Numbered from the stretch's first letter, positions 31,315-39,807 are shown. The stretch: 53,713 nt of DNA from Thiobacillus denitrificans (GCA_020723405.1 DYIY01000008.1:143915-197627), one strand, 5' to 3'. Translations and numbers: made by a program. The notes: generated from the sequence alone by a model not told the origin.

Positions 31315-32919
31315 TCAATTTCTAAGTGTCGCGGCAAGGATTCGCCCCACGTCGGACGTCAGCCTGTGAGGGGCAATGATCACCCAAAGCAGCAAGAGAT
31401 GGTGCCTGGCTTCCAATTCCTTGGGCAAGTAATCGCAGGTCTCGACGGCCGCGTCCTGGCACAACTGCTCCCACGTATACTCGGCCGGGTACTGGCGGGT
31501 TTCCTCCGTGCCTTCAGGGCAAGCCAGAAGACCATATTGCCAGCTCGCCGCAGGGACGAAGCGCTTGTGGCCAAGGCGGTTGAAGTTCGGCCAGTTCTCA
31601 CGGCAGGGTGACTTCAGTTTCGCCCTTGCCACCAGATGCAGGAGAAGTTCGGCGGTATAGCTGGATCCCGCAAAGGACTCCTCCTGAAGATCGGAGGATT
31701 CCTTGCTGGTTTGCAAGCCGTAGCGCCGTCGCGCCACCGCTTCATAGCCGTAATACGGATCAGGAAGGGGGTGTTCGCTACGGTATTGGTTCGCAAACAA
31801 GACGGTTTGCAGGAACCCGGCCATCTCATAGTCAGGACGGATGGTGGCGTCCACGCGGCGAAGACAGAGCAGGAAAGCGAGCAGGCAGGGGACCGCGGCT
31901 TCACCCCACAGGTCGAGATGTTCATGTCGCTTGTTCAGCCACCCGGCGATAGCACTGCGCCGCTCCGTATCCTCCGCTGTTTCCCCAGGAAAGAACCACA
32001 GGACGGCGAAGAGGCCGCACAACAGGGTGTAGCGCCAGCCAAACAACTCCGGATCGGAGAGGGCATCGCCCTCGACCAAATGCGCCCTGGCCTGAGCCTC
32101 GTCCCACAATGCGACCAAGGCGTCCTTGATGGTGCTCTCGGCCAGGGCCAAGCTCTCCCGCACCGAACCCTTGAGGGGGAGGCCGGCGCGTTCGCACGAG
32201 GCCATGACGCTGACGGCGAAAAGACACCAGGCGCTTGCCAAGGCGAAATGGTTTTCCCGCTCTGAGAAGTGATGTGTCGCGATGCCGGTCAGCAAGGCGG
32301 CACTGGGCGCCGCCCTTTGCAATTCGGCCATCTTCAATGGCTTGTCCTCCCCCCTCAGGGCCAGTACTTCGCCGAGCATCGAGGCGAGGCGCTGCGAAGG
32401 CAAGAGGTCGCGCCCATCGTGGAGAAAGACCTCCAGCAATTCGCGGATGTTAGTCATCTCATTTGGCCAAAGGCTGGAGCCCAGTTGCTTTGCCCAGTCC
32501 AGGAGCTGCCCGCGGCCAATCAATGCCACCTTGGAAAAATAGGGTACGCGATTCAGATCATCGACGGCGCGTTGCACTTCTTCATCGAAGTAGCCATTCG
32601 AGACCAAATAAGAACGGTGCGGCACGCCCACCGGGAGGCCAGGAAATATGATGGGTTGCGACATCAACTGGACCAGCTGGGGCTGAATCTCCCTGAATTC
32701 GTTCAACCCGACACGTCCGCCAGGCTTTCCCTTCAGCTGATAGGCGCAGGGCACGTCGTCCGGCGCCACTGCGAACACGTCCTTGCCGAACTCCAGCGCG
32801 CAATGCCGGGTGCTATGCAACACACGATAACCCTGACCGCCCAGCATCTGGACAAAGCTGGCTTGGTAGCTACGCTCGCTGGCGCTATCCAACCAGTTTT
32901 CGAGCAGCTTCTCGATCAC
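31315..32919 (-). CDS. Mrr-like restriction-endonuclease-fold protein, candidate defense effector
   Basis: A 534-residue protein from GTG 32919 (a TTG/ATG-type upstream start at 32979 would add 20 residues). Residues about 10-90 look like a PD-(D/E)XK nuclease of the Mrr type: a helix (ENWLDSASERSYQASFVQML), GGQGYRVLHSTRHCALEFGKD with the acidic residue, and AYQLKG supplying the Q-x-K. The remaining ~400 residues are helical with no known domain. Two hydrophobic patches (WRYTLLCGLFAVLWFF, AVPCLLAFLLCLRRV) could be membrane-associated or buried. It overlaps the upstream gene by 35 bases, so both are made together. Codon use is less GC-biased than the surroundings, suggesting transfer. Confidence 0.65.
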   Translation of the reverse strand: MIEKLLENWLDSASERSYQASFVQMLGGQGYRVLHSTRHCALEFGKDVFAVAPDDVPCAYQLKGKPGGRVGLNEFREIQPQLVQLMSQPIIFPGLPVGVPHRSYLVSNGYFDEEVQRAVDDLNRVPYFSKVALIGRGQLLDWAKQLGSSLWPNEMTNIRELLEVFLHDGRDLLPSQRLASMLGEVLALRGEDKPLKMAELQRAAPSAALLTGIATHHFSERENHFALASAWCLFAVSVMASCERAGLPLKGSVRESLALAESTIKDALVALWDEAQARAHLVEGDALSDPELFGWRYTLLCGLFAVLWFFPGETAEDTERRSAIAGWLNKRHEHLDLWGEAAVPCLLAFLLCLRRVDATIRPDYEMAGFLQTVLFANQYRSEHPLPDPYYGYEAVARRRYGLQTSKESSDLQEESFAGSSYTAELLLHLVARAKLKSPCRENWPNFNRLGHKRFVPAASWQYGLLACPEGTEETRQYPAEYTWEQLCQDAAVETCDYLPKELEARHHLLLLWVIIAPHRLTSDVGRILAATLRN

Positions 32920-33481
32920 GCCATTCCATCCGCTTCTTGTCGATAATTTCACGGTAGCGCCGGCTGTATTCAGGGTCATGCTCCAGCGCGTCCGAGACTT
33001 CCTTGGCCCGTTCCTCCATGCCGGGAGGCATCACGACCGTGAGCTGGCGGGGCTTCCCGCTGGCATCGAAATCTAACTGAACCTTCTCGACCACCTCCAG
33101 ATACACCTCGGGACTGAAAGGTTTACCGCCGGCATCAACCACGTTGCCCACACGTTCTACGGCCTCGTTGATCTGGCCAAACGCGTTTTCGCTGATCTGC
33201 CTGGCCATTTCCCGGGCCGCCTCGTCGAGCTTGGCCAGGCGGTCCTGCATGCTCAAATGCGGTACCTCGTCGAAGCGGATCGAGGTTTCTGCCGAAGCTT
33301 CCTTCAATTCGGTCTCGTCGACCTGACCATCCGGGCGGATGGTCACGACACGACGGCCTTCCTTGATGTAGTAACGAGGCGCTTCGTTGAGCACACCCAT
33401 GTAGGCATTGACCCGCTGCCTGAATGCAGACCGCAGCCTCTGGGCAAGCTCCTGTTTCAGAGGTGGGATGTCAGGAAGCAT
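32885..33481 (-). CDS. Hypothetical partner of the Mrr-like gene
   Basis: A 198-residue protein from ATG 33481. The N-terminal part is helical (PPLKQELAQRLRSAFRQRV). It is followed by a strand-rich segment with RYYIKEGRRVVTIRPDGQV, a central coiled-coil-like region (MQDRLAKLDEAAREMARQIS) and a conserved-looking FSPEVYLEVVEKVQLDFD. The end is charged (RRYREIIDKKRMEWRDREAARK). No known domain is recognised. Coupling to the nuclease-like gene suggests a sensor, inhibitor or scaffold role, which is inference. A TTG at 33544 could extend it but would overlap the antitoxin-like gene. Confidence 0.65.
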   Translation of the reverse strand: MLPDIPPLKQELAQRLRSAFRQRVNAYMGVLNEAPRYYIKEGRRVVTIRPDGQVDETELKEASAETSIRFDEVPHLSMQDRLAKLDEAAREMARQISENAFGQINEAVERVGNVVDAGGKPFSPEVYLEVVEKVQLDFDASGKPRQLTVVMPPGMEERAKEVSDALEHDPEYSRRYREIIDKKRMEWRDREAARKLVG

Positions 33482-33500
33482 AGGCACAGTGCCAAATGAC

Positions 33501-33665
33501 TCATACTTGAATGTGTTTCGCCATTTCGTCGGTCGATCTCCCAATCGAAGCCATTCGGTTCATGCCCCGGTTGTGCCGGATCACCGTGGCGTGCTTGCCG
33601 GCCTTGACCTTGGCAAGGAAGAGGGTGATGCGGGCTTTGGCTTCGTGGGCTTGGAGGGTGCGCAT
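33501..33665 (-). CDS. Short Phd/YefM-like antitoxin, probably truncated
   Basis: A 54-residue frame from ATG 33665 with AGGAG nine bases upstream. The start MRTLQAHEAKARITLFLAKV and the following KAGKHATVIRHNRGMNRM match the DNA-binding N-terminal half of Phd/YefM antitoxins (T-x-x-x-EAK... G-x-x-x-x-I-x-R-x-x). The C-terminal toxin-binding half is absent and the tail looks out of frame. No toxin gene is adjacent. It may be a decayed module left by the integration of the island, or an orphan DNA-binding regulator of the two genes downstream. Confidence 0.5.
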   Translation of the reverse strand: MRTLQAHEAKARITLFLAKVKAGKHATVIRHNRGMNRMASIGRSTDEMAKHIQV

Positions 33666-33742
33666 GGGTGGAGTCTCCTGGGGTGGTGGGGGTCGTTTTT
33701 GTTGGTCATGTGGAAGGGGAGAAAGACTTTCCCTCTCCCTAG

Positions 33743-33766
33743 CCCTCTCCCGCTTGCGGGAGAGGG
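33743..33766. repeat. REP-like palindrome
   Basis: CCCTCTCCCGC-TT-GCGGGAGAGGG is an 11-bp perfect stem at the border between the accessory island and the nrd operon. The same core occurs at 7270-7292. Confidence 0.75.
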
Positions 33767-33773
33767 GATTCAG

Positions 33774-33971
33774 TCAGGTTGCCGAGCCTGCGGCCGCCTT
33801 CTCCAGATAGAACGGGCAGCGCGCCGGGCCGCCGGCGGGCCGCACCAGCTCCTCGCTGAAGTCGGCGTAGGTGCGGTGCAGGCTGTGGCGGGCGGCATCG
33901 TCCTCGTAGCGCCGGCAAGCGGCGCTCAGGGGGCAGCGGGAGGGCATGCAGTAGGTGATGCGTTCGTCCAT
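33774..33971 (-). CDS. Four-cysteine small protein at the end of the nrd operon
   Basis: A 65-residue cytoplasmic protein. Cysteines at 8, 13, 19 and 52 (YCMPSRCPLSAAC and RCPFYL) form a C-x4-C-x5-C...C pattern that could bind an iron-sulfur cluster or zinc. The rest is charged (RRYEDDAARHSLHRTYADF). It begins 16 bp after the nrdB stop codon on the same strand, so it is probably co-transcribed with the ribonucleotide reductase. A role in metallocofactor supply or redox sensing for NrdB is possible but is inference only. No named family is recognised. Confidence 0.65.
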   Translation of the reverse strand: MDERITYCMPSRCPLSAACRRYEDDAARHSLHRTYADFSEELVRPAGGPARCPFYLEKAAAGSAT

Positions 33972-33987
33972 TGGCCTGCCCTCGGCT

Positions 33988-35190
33988 TCAATCCCAGGCC
34001 AGGGCGCCGCCGGTCTGGTACTCGGTGACCCGGGTCTCGAAGAAGTTCTTTTCCTTCTTCAGGTCGATCATCTCCGCCATCCAGGGGAAGGGGTTGTTGG
34101 CGCCGGGGAACAGTTCGTCCAGGCCGATCTGGGTGGCGCGGCGGTTGGCGATGAAGCGCAGGTATTCCTTGAACATGGGGGCGTTGAGGCCCAGCACGCC
34201 CCGGGGCATGGTGTCTTCGGCGTACTGGTACTCCAGTTCCACGGCCTTCTGGAACATGGCCTTCAGTTCGGCCTTGAACTCGGCAGTCCAGAGGTAGGGT
34301 TCTTCCAGCTTGATCTGGTTGATCATGTCGATGCCGAAATTGCAGTGCATGGACTCGTCGCGGAGGATGTACTGGTACTGCTCGGCGGCGCCGGTCATCT
34401 TGTTCTGCCGGCCCATGGCCAGGATCTGCACGAAGCCCACGTAGAAGAACAGGCCTTCCATGATGCAGGCGAAGGCGATGAGGCTCTTCAGGAAGGTCTG
34501 GTCCTTTTCCGGGGTGCCGGTCTTGAAGTTGGGGTCCGACAGCACGTCGATGAAGGGCAGCAGGAATTCGTCCTTGGCGCGGATGCTGGGGATCTCGTGG
34601 TAGGCGTTGAAGATTTCGCCTTCGTCCAGACCCAGGCTTTCCACGATGTATTGGTAGGCATGGGTGTGGATGGCTTCCTCGAAGGCCTGGCGGAGCAGGT
34701 ACTGGCGGCATTCGGGGGCGGTGATCTGCCTGTAGGTGCCCAGGACGATGTTGTTGGCGGCCAGGGAGTCGGCGGTGACGAAGAAGCCCAGGTTGCGCTT
34801 GACGATGAGCCGCTCGTCCTCGGACAGGCCGTTGGCGTCCTTCCAGGTGGCGATGTCCCGGTTCATGTTCACTTCCTGGGGCATCCAGTGGTTGGCGCAG
34901 GCGGCGATGTACTTTTCCCAGGCCCACTTGTACTTGAAGGGGACGAGCTGGTTCACGTCGGCCTTGGCGTTGATGATGAGCTTGTCTTCCACCCGGACCC
35001 GGCGGCGGGCGATGTCGTTCTCGGCAGCCAGGGGGGGGACGTTCCCCTGGCCCCCTTTGTCGAAGGCGGGGGATGACGTGGGGGCCAGCCAGGGGTTGGC
35101 GGGTTCGGCGACCCGGGGCTGGAGTTGGGGCATGGGGGGCATGGCCGGACGGGCGGGGGCGGCGGGGATGTCGTCTTCGAAGTTCAGCAT
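33988..35190 (-). CDS. nrdB: Ribonucleotide reductase class Ia beta subunit
   Basis: A 400-residue R2 protein that carries the diiron-tyrosyl radical for deoxynucleotide synthesis. Iron-ligand regions are visible: the helix with [17 protein letters not shown] (ligands plus the radical tyrosine in AYQYI), [13 protein letters not shown], and [14 protein letters not shown]. The N-terminal ~45 residues are a proline/alanine-rich extension. GGAGAAG precedes the ATG. It lies 28 bp after the HDOD gene and belongs to the nrdA-HDOD-nrdB-small protein operon. Confidence 0.95.
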   Translation of the reverse strand: MLNFEDDIPAAPARPAMPPMPQLQPRVAEPANPWLAPTSSPAFDKGGQGNVPPLAAENDIARRRVRVEDKLIINAKADVNQLVPFKYKWAWEKYIAACANHWMPQEVNMNRDIATWKDANGLSEDERLIVKRNLGFFVTADSLAANNIVLGTYRQITAPECRQYLLRQAFEEAIHTHAYQYIVESLGLDEGEIFNAYHEIPSIRAKDEFLLPFIDVLSDPNFKTGTPEKDQTFLKSLIAFACIMEGLFFYVGFVQILAMGRQNKMTGAAEQYQYILRDESMHCNFGIDMINQIKLEEPYLWTAEFKAELKAMFQKAVELEYQYAEDTMPRGVLGLNAPMFKEYLRFIANRRATQIGLDELFPGANNPFPWMAEMIDLKKEKNFFETRVTEYQTGGALAWD

Positions 35191-35218
35191 GGTGTCTTCT
35201 CCGTGTTCCGGGTCGGGT

Positions 35219-36094
35219 TCAATAGCGGACGCGCGTGGCGGGCTGGATGATGTCGATGACCTCCTGGCTGACGGCCAGGGCTTCCAGGCCGATCTCGCCC
35301 AGGTCGGCCAGGTTCAGTTGCAAGAGGTCCATGCAGCGGCGGGCGCGCTCGTCGGGCTGGAAGGTCTGAAGTTCCTGGTGGGTCTTCAGGCAGGGGGCCA
35401 GGGAGCAGGACATGCGCACCGCCAGGTGGACCACGGACACTTCCCGGGTGTAGGCGGGAGCTTCTTCCGGGTCCAACTGGTATTCCACGGGCAGCATGAG
35501 CCGTTCGGGCAGGTCCCATTCGTCCATCAGGGCGGCCCCCACGGCGGCGTGGCTGAAGCCGAAAACCCGGGCTTCGGCCACTTCCAGGGGAAGACCCTCG
35601 TCGCGCATGAGGGACAGGGCTTCCCGGTACAGGGCCGGGCGGCGCACGTAGAGCACCAGGCGGCCCACGCCGTGCAGCAGGCCGGCCAGGAACAGGCCTT
35701 CCGACTCCCGCAGGCGCAGGCGCACGGCCATGAGCCGGGCCAGCACGGCAGCGGCGGTGCTGTTTTCCCAGAAGGTGCGCATGTCCACGAACTCTTCCGG
35801 GATGTCGCGGAAGGCGTTGACGGCTGCGGTGGCCAGAACCAGATCCTTGAGGGCCCGGTGGCCCAGCAGGATCACCGCCCGGGTCAGGGTTTCCACCTGG
35901 CCCCGGCCGGCGAAGATGGCCGAGTTGGTGAGGCGCAGGCAGGTGGCCACCAGGTTGGCGTCCAGTTCGATGACTTCGATGAGGTCCTGGTCGGTGGAAC
36001 TGGGGTTGTCCATCACCGCGCAGGCCCGCACCACCAGGTCGGGCAGGCTGAACAGGCTGGAGACCTCTTCAGCCAGGGTTTCCGGGGTATCCAT
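35219..36094 (-). CDS. HDOD domain protein inside the nrd operon
   Basis: A 291-residue cytoplasmic protein with an HDOD domain (about 10-210): [94 protein letters not shown] domains resemble HD phosphohydrolases but lack the full metal site and act in signalling, often with c-di-GMP or kinase pathways. It starts 9 bp after the nrdA stop and ends 28 bp before nrdB, so it is co-expressed with both subunits. A regulatory link to nucleotide supply is suggested by position alone. Confidence 0.88.
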   Translation of the reverse strand: MDTPETLAEEVSSLFSLPDLVVRACAVMDNPSSTDQDLIEVIELDANLVATCLRLTNSAIFAGRGQVETLTRAVILLGHRALKDLVLATAAVNAFRDIPEEFVDMRTFWENSTAAAVLARLMAVRLRLRESEGLFLAGLLHGVGRLVLYVRRPALYREALSLMRDEGLPLEVAEARVFGFSHAAVGAALMDEWDLPERLMLPVEYQLDPEEAPAYTREVSVVHLAVRMSCSLAPCLKTHQELQTFQPDERARRCMDLLQLNLADLGEIGLEALAVSQEVIDIIQPATRVRY

Positions 36095-36103
36095 GCCGGC
36101 CCC

Positions 36104-38983
36104 TTACTGGCAGGCCTCGCATTCCTCGAAACCCGGGTCCCCGGGGCGCAGGGTGCAGGCCTTGCCCACGATCTCCGGCTCCGGCAGGTTGGGGGCGGCC
36201 ACGTAGCCGCCCCCGCCGCCGCTGGACACGGCGTTCAGTTCGCCGCCCTTGCCGGTGGATTTCTCGGCGTGGGTGGCGCCCAGGGCACGCAGGTAGTAGG
36301 TGGTCTTCAGGCCCCGCAGCCAGGCCAGCTTGTAGGTCTCGTCCAGCTTCTTGCCGGAAGCCCCGTGGAAGTAAAGGTTCAGGCTCTGGGCCTGGTCGAT
36401 CCACTTCTGCCGCCGGGCGCCGGCTTCGATGAGCCACACCGGGTCGATCTCGAAGGCGGTGGCATAGAGGCTGCGCAGTTCGCCGGGAATGCGGTCGATC
36501 TTGGCCAGGGAACCGTCGAAGTACTTGATGTCGCCCACCATGACCTCGTCCCACAGGTTCATGGCCTTCAGGTCCCGCACCAGGTACTGGTTCACCACGG
36601 TGAACTCGCCGGACAGGTTGGATTTGACGAACAGGTTCTGGTAGGTGGGCTCGATGCTGGCCGATACGCCGACGATGTTGGCGATGGTGGCGGTGGGGGC
36701 GATGGCCAGGCAGTTGGAGTTGCGCATGCCCACGCTCAGGATGCGGCTGCGCAGGGCGTCCCAGTCCAGAGTCTGGGAATGGTCGCACTCCAGGTAACCG
36801 CCCCGCTCCTCGGCCAGTTTCTTCAGGGAATCCTGGGGCAGGATGCCCTGGCTCCACAGGGAGCCGTTGAAGCTGGAGTAGCGGCCCCGCTCTTCGGCCA
36901 GTTCGGTGGAGGCCCAGTAGGCATAGTAGGCCACCGCTTCCATGGCCCGGTCGGCGAATTCCACGGCCTCCTGGGAGGCGTAGGGGATGCGCAGCAGGTG
37001 CAGGGCGTCCTGGAAGGCCATGGTGCCCAGACCCACGGGGCGGTGCTTCAGGTTGGAGTTGCGTGCCTTGCCCACGTTGTAGAAGTTGATGTCGATGACG
37101 TTGTCCAGCATGCGCATGGCGGTGCGGATGGTCTTCCTCAGCTTGTCGTGGTCCAGGCCGCCGTCCTTCAGGTGGTTGGCCAGGTTCACCGAGCCCAGGT
37201 TGCACACGGCGATTTCGTTGTCGTTGGTGTGCAGGGTGATTTCGGTACAGAGGTTGGAACTGTGCACCACGCCCACGTGCTGGTTGGTGTAGCGCACGTT
37301 GCAGGCGTCCTTGAAGGTGATCCAGGGGTGGCCGGTCTCGAACAGCATGGACAGCATCTTGCGCCACAGGCCCACGGCGGAAACCTTCTTGAACACCTTG
37401 ATCTCGCCCCGCGCGGCCTTGTCCTCGTAACGGGCGTAGGCGGCTTCGAAGGCCTGGCCGGTGAGGTCGTGGAGGTCCGGGCAGTCGGAGGGGCTGAACA
37501 GGGTCCACTCGGCGTTCTCCATGACCCGCTTCATGAACAGGTCAGGCACCCAGTTGGCGGTGTTCATGTCGTGGGTGCGGCGCCGGTCGTCGCCGGTGTT
37601 CTTGCGCAGTTCCAGGAATTCCTCGATGTCCAGATGCCAGGTTTCCAGGAAGGCGCACACCGCGCCCTTGCGCTTGCCGCCCTGGTTCACCGCCACGGCG
37701 GTGTCGTTGGCCACTTTCAGGAAGGGCACCACGCCCTGGCTCTTGCCGTTGGTGCCCTTGATGTAGGCGCCCAGGGCCCGCACCCGGGTCCAGTCGTTGC
37801 CCAGGCCGCCGGCGTATTTCTGCAACAGGGCGTTGTCCTTGATGCCCTGGTAGATGCCATCCAGGTCGTCGGGGATGGTGGTCAGGTAGCAGGAGGACAA
37901 CTGGCTGTGGCGGGTGCCGGCGTTGAACAGGGTGGGGGTGCTGCTCATGTAATCGAACCTGGACAGCACGTGGTAGAACTCAATGGCCCGGGCTTCCCGG
38001 TCGATCTCGTTGAGGGCCAGGCCCATGGCCACCCGCATGAAGAAGGCCTGGGGCAGTTCGATGCGCCGTTCCTCGATGTGCAGGAAGTAGCGGTCGTAGA
38101 GGGTTTGCAGGCCCAGATACTGGAATTGCAGGTCACGGTCGGCGTCCAGTTGGGCGGCCAGGCGGGCCAGATCGTATTGCAGCAGGCGCTCGTCCAGCAG
38201 TTCCGCTTCGACGCCCCGCTTCACGTAGGCGGGGAAATAGTCGATGTAGCGGGCGGCCATGTCGGCCTGGTCCACTTCCTCCCCCAGCACTTCGCGGCGG
38301 ATGGAATGCATGAGCAGGCGGGAGGTGACGTAGGTGTAGTCCGGGTCCTTCTCGATGAGGGAGCGGGCGGAGAGGATGAGGGACTTGCGCACCTCGTCCA
38401 TGGGCACGCCGTCGTAGATGTCGCGCAACGTGGCCTGGAGGATGGCCTGGGGGTTGGTTTCCGCCAGGCCCTGGCAGGCGGCGGCGACGATGGCGGAGAC
38501 ATGGTCCAGATTCAGGGGCACCCGCTCGCCGTTCTCGGTGCAGAACAGGGCATGGTCCTGGGCCTGCTGGCGTTTCTGCTTGGCCCGTTCCTCGTTGCGC
38601 TTCTCCCGATAGAGCACGTAGGCTCGGGCCACTTCGTGCTCGCCGGAACGCATGAGGGCCAGTTCCACCTGGTCCTGGATGTCTTCGATGTGGAAGGTGC
38701 CGCCGCCGGGCTGGCGGCGGATCAGGGCCCCCACCACGTTCTGGGTCAGGTTCTCCACCAGATCGCGGATGCGGGCGCTGGCCGCCGCCTGGCCGCCGTT
38801 GACGGCGATGAAGGCCTTGGTCAGGGCGATGGAGATCTTGGAGGGCTCGAAGGCCACCACGGCGCCATTGCGGCGGATGATCTTGTGGCCGGCATAAGCG
38901 GCGCCATCAGGGGCGTCGGCGAGGCTGGTGGGGGGCACGGGGGTCAGGCCGGGAACGGTCTGGTATTCGGCTGCGGTTTGCAT
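36104..38983 (-). CDS. nrdA: Ribonucleotide reductase class Ia alpha subunit
   Basis: A 959-residue R1 protein reducing ribonucleoside diphosphates. An ATP-cone (about 20-110: KIIRRNGAVVAFEPSKISIA) is followed by a second cone-like segment (about 135-225: CTENGERVPLNLDHVSAIV) before the catalytic barrel. Catalytic residues are visible: the disulfide pair in SQLSSCYLTT and EIAVCNLGSVNLA, and the radical region with NLCTEI. The C-terminal FEECEACQ is the shuttle pair. At ~200 residues longer than E. coli NrdA, it fits the two-cone type. The ATG at 38983 has AAAAGGAG upstream, better than the in-frame ATG at 39004. Two NrdR boxes and DnaA-like boxes precede it. Confidence 0.94.
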   Translation of the reverse strand: MQTAAEYQTVPGLTPVPPTSLADAPDGAAYAGHKIIRRNGAVVAFEPSKISIALTKAFIAVNGGQAAASARIRDLVENLTQNVVGALIRRQPGGGTFHIEDIQDQVELALMRSGEHEVARAYVLYREKRNEERAKQKRQQAQDHALFCTENGERVPLNLDHVSAIVAAACQGLAETNPQAILQATLRDIYDGVPMDEVRKSLILSARSLIEKDPDYTYVTSRLLMHSIRREVLGEEVDQADMAARYIDYFPAYVKRGVEAELLDERLLQYDLARLAAQLDADRDLQFQYLGLQTLYDRYFLHIEERRIELPQAFFMRVAMGLALNEIDREARAIEFYHVLSRFDYMSSTPTLFNAGTRHSQLSSCYLTTIPDDLDGIYQGIKDNALLQKYAGGLGNDWTRVRALGAYIKGTNGKSQGVVPFLKVANDTAVAVNQGGKRKGAVCAFLETWHLDIEEFLELRKNTGDDRRRTHDMNTANWVPDLFMKRVMENAEWTLFSPSDCPDLHDLTGQAFEAAYARYEDKAARGEIKVFKKVSAVGLWRKMLSMLFETGHPWITFKDACNVRYTNQHVGVVHSSNLCTEITLHTNDNEIAVCNLGSVNLANHLKDGGLDHDKLRKTIRTAMRMLDNVIDINFYNVGKARNSNLKHRPVGLGTMAFQDALHLLRIPYASQEAVEFADRAMEAVAYYAYWASTELAEERGRYSSFNGSLWSQGILPQDSLKKLAEERGGYLECDHSQTLDWDALRSRILSVGMRNSNCLAIAPTATIANIVGVSASIEPTYQNLFVKSNLSGEFTVVNQYLVRDLKAMNLWDEVMVGDIKYFDGSLAKIDRIPGELRSLYATAFEIDPVWLIEAGARRQKWIDQAQSLNLYFHGASGKKLDETYKLAWLRGLKTTYYLRALGATHAEKSTGKGGELNAVSSGGGGGYVAAPNLPEPEIVGKACTLRPGDPGFEECEACQ

Positions 38984-39042
38984 CGGCGCGTCTCCTTTTC
39001 GCATCTTTTCCGGCTGGGCACGGGTCCGGCGGTTTATTAGAG

Positions 39043-39060
39043 AACACTAAATATAGTGTT
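39043..39060. promoter_or_regulatory. NrdR box 1
   Basis: AACACTAAATATAGTGTT is a near-perfect palindrome matching the NrdR consensus (acaCwataTaTwGtgt type). It lies 60-77 bp before the nrdA start and overlaps the likely promoter. NrdR represses nrd genes when dATP is high. Confidence 0.88.
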
Positions 39061-39074
39061 CGTTTGCAGTTGCT

Positions 39075-39092
39075 GGCACTAATTCTAGTGCC
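39075..39092. promoter_or_regulatory. NrdR box 2
   Basis: GGCACTAATTCTAGTGCC is a palindrome of the same class. Its centre is 32 bp (three helical turns) from the centre of box 1, the usual spacing for paired NrdR boxes. Confidence 0.85.
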
Positions 39093-39127
39093 GGAGCCGG
39101 GTCCGTCAAGGATTTTTTTCGCACAGC

Positions 39128-39212
39128 TTATCCCCCGTCTTATCGACAGGCCGACCCCCGCCGCCGCCCCAGCAAACACGGGGCCAAGGCGAAGTTATCC
39201 CCATAATCCACA
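39128..39212. promoter_or_regulatory. Cluster of DnaA-box-like sites upstream of nrdA
   Basis: Four nonamers resemble TTATCCACA: TTATCCCCC (39128), TTATCGACA (39140), TTATCCCCA (39195) and, directly adjacent, TAATCCACA (39204). Three of them differ by one base. DnaA is known to control nrdAB in E. coli, so a cell-cycle input is plausible. The 66 bp beyond, to 39278, hold nothing else I can name. Confidence 0.55.
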
Positions 39213-39278
39213 GCCGGTCCGCCACCGGGGGATGGGGAAAAAAACCGCTGTCCGGAGCGGAGGAAGCGGCGGGGGGAA

Positions 39279-39692
39279 TCAGGGCAGTCGGCCTTTCCAG
39301 CCCAACACCGCCAGGGTGATGGCGGACACCGCGAAGGCCGCCAGCCCGGCCAGCAGACCGATGATCCAGACCCCCAGCAGGCCGGCATTGCGGGAGTCCC
39401 GGTAGTCGATGCTGCCGGCGATGTGGAAGAGACAGACGTTGAGGCCCACCAGGGTGGCCAGGGTGAGTCGGGCCGCCAGCCAGCCCCGGGACTGGCCCGG
39501 GACCTGCAGGCCGTAGGACCAGAGGAAGGCGGCGGGAACCGCCAGCAGGGGCAGCAGCCAGGCCAGCCGTTCCAGCCAGGCGTTGCCCAGCTCCGTGGCG
39601 GGCTGATTGCAACGGGCCAGAACCACCGTGATCCCGTAGGCCAACGCCCAGAAGAGTTCCGGCCCCAGCAGCCAGGCCATCCCCCTGCTCAT
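39279..39692 (-). CDS. Four-helix membrane protein of unknown function
   Basis: A 137-residue inner-membrane protein from ATG 39692 (GCAGG seven bases upstream; an alternative ATG is at 39680). Four hydrophobic helices are clear: FWALAYGITVVLA, LAWLLPLLAVPAAFLWSYG, ARLTLATLVGLNVCLFHIAG and LLGVWIIGLLAGLAAFAVS. No known family motif is seen. The arrangement of three genes on this strand (40861, 39808, 39279) could be an operon, though a 115-bp gap precedes this gene. Confidence 0.65.
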   Translation of the reverse strand: MSRGMAWLLGPELFWALAYGITVVLARCNQPATELGNAWLERLAWLLPLLAVPAAFLWSYGLQVPGQSRGWLAARLTLATLVGLNVCLFHIAGSIDYRDSRNAGLLGVWIIGLLAGLAAFAVSAITLAVLGWKGRLP

Positions 39693-39807
39693 GGCCGACC
39701 TGCCCCACCCGGCGCCACCGCCCCCCGGCTGCCGCACGGGGGCAGGAGGGCCGCAAGGTTCCGGGGACGGAGGGCACGGGTGGACCCGCACATGGGGAGG
39801 CTCGCCG

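Noticed and set aside
34736-39040. Very long plus-strand open frame opposite nrdB-HDOD-nrdA
   Set aside because: Its translation is rich in Gly/His/Gln/Val without domains and mirrors the GC-rich coding strand of three certain genes.
39128-39212. Replication origin
   Set aside because: Only four imperfect DnaA-like boxes, no AT-rich unwinding region, and no dnaA or dnaN gene nearby; regulation of nrdA explains them better.
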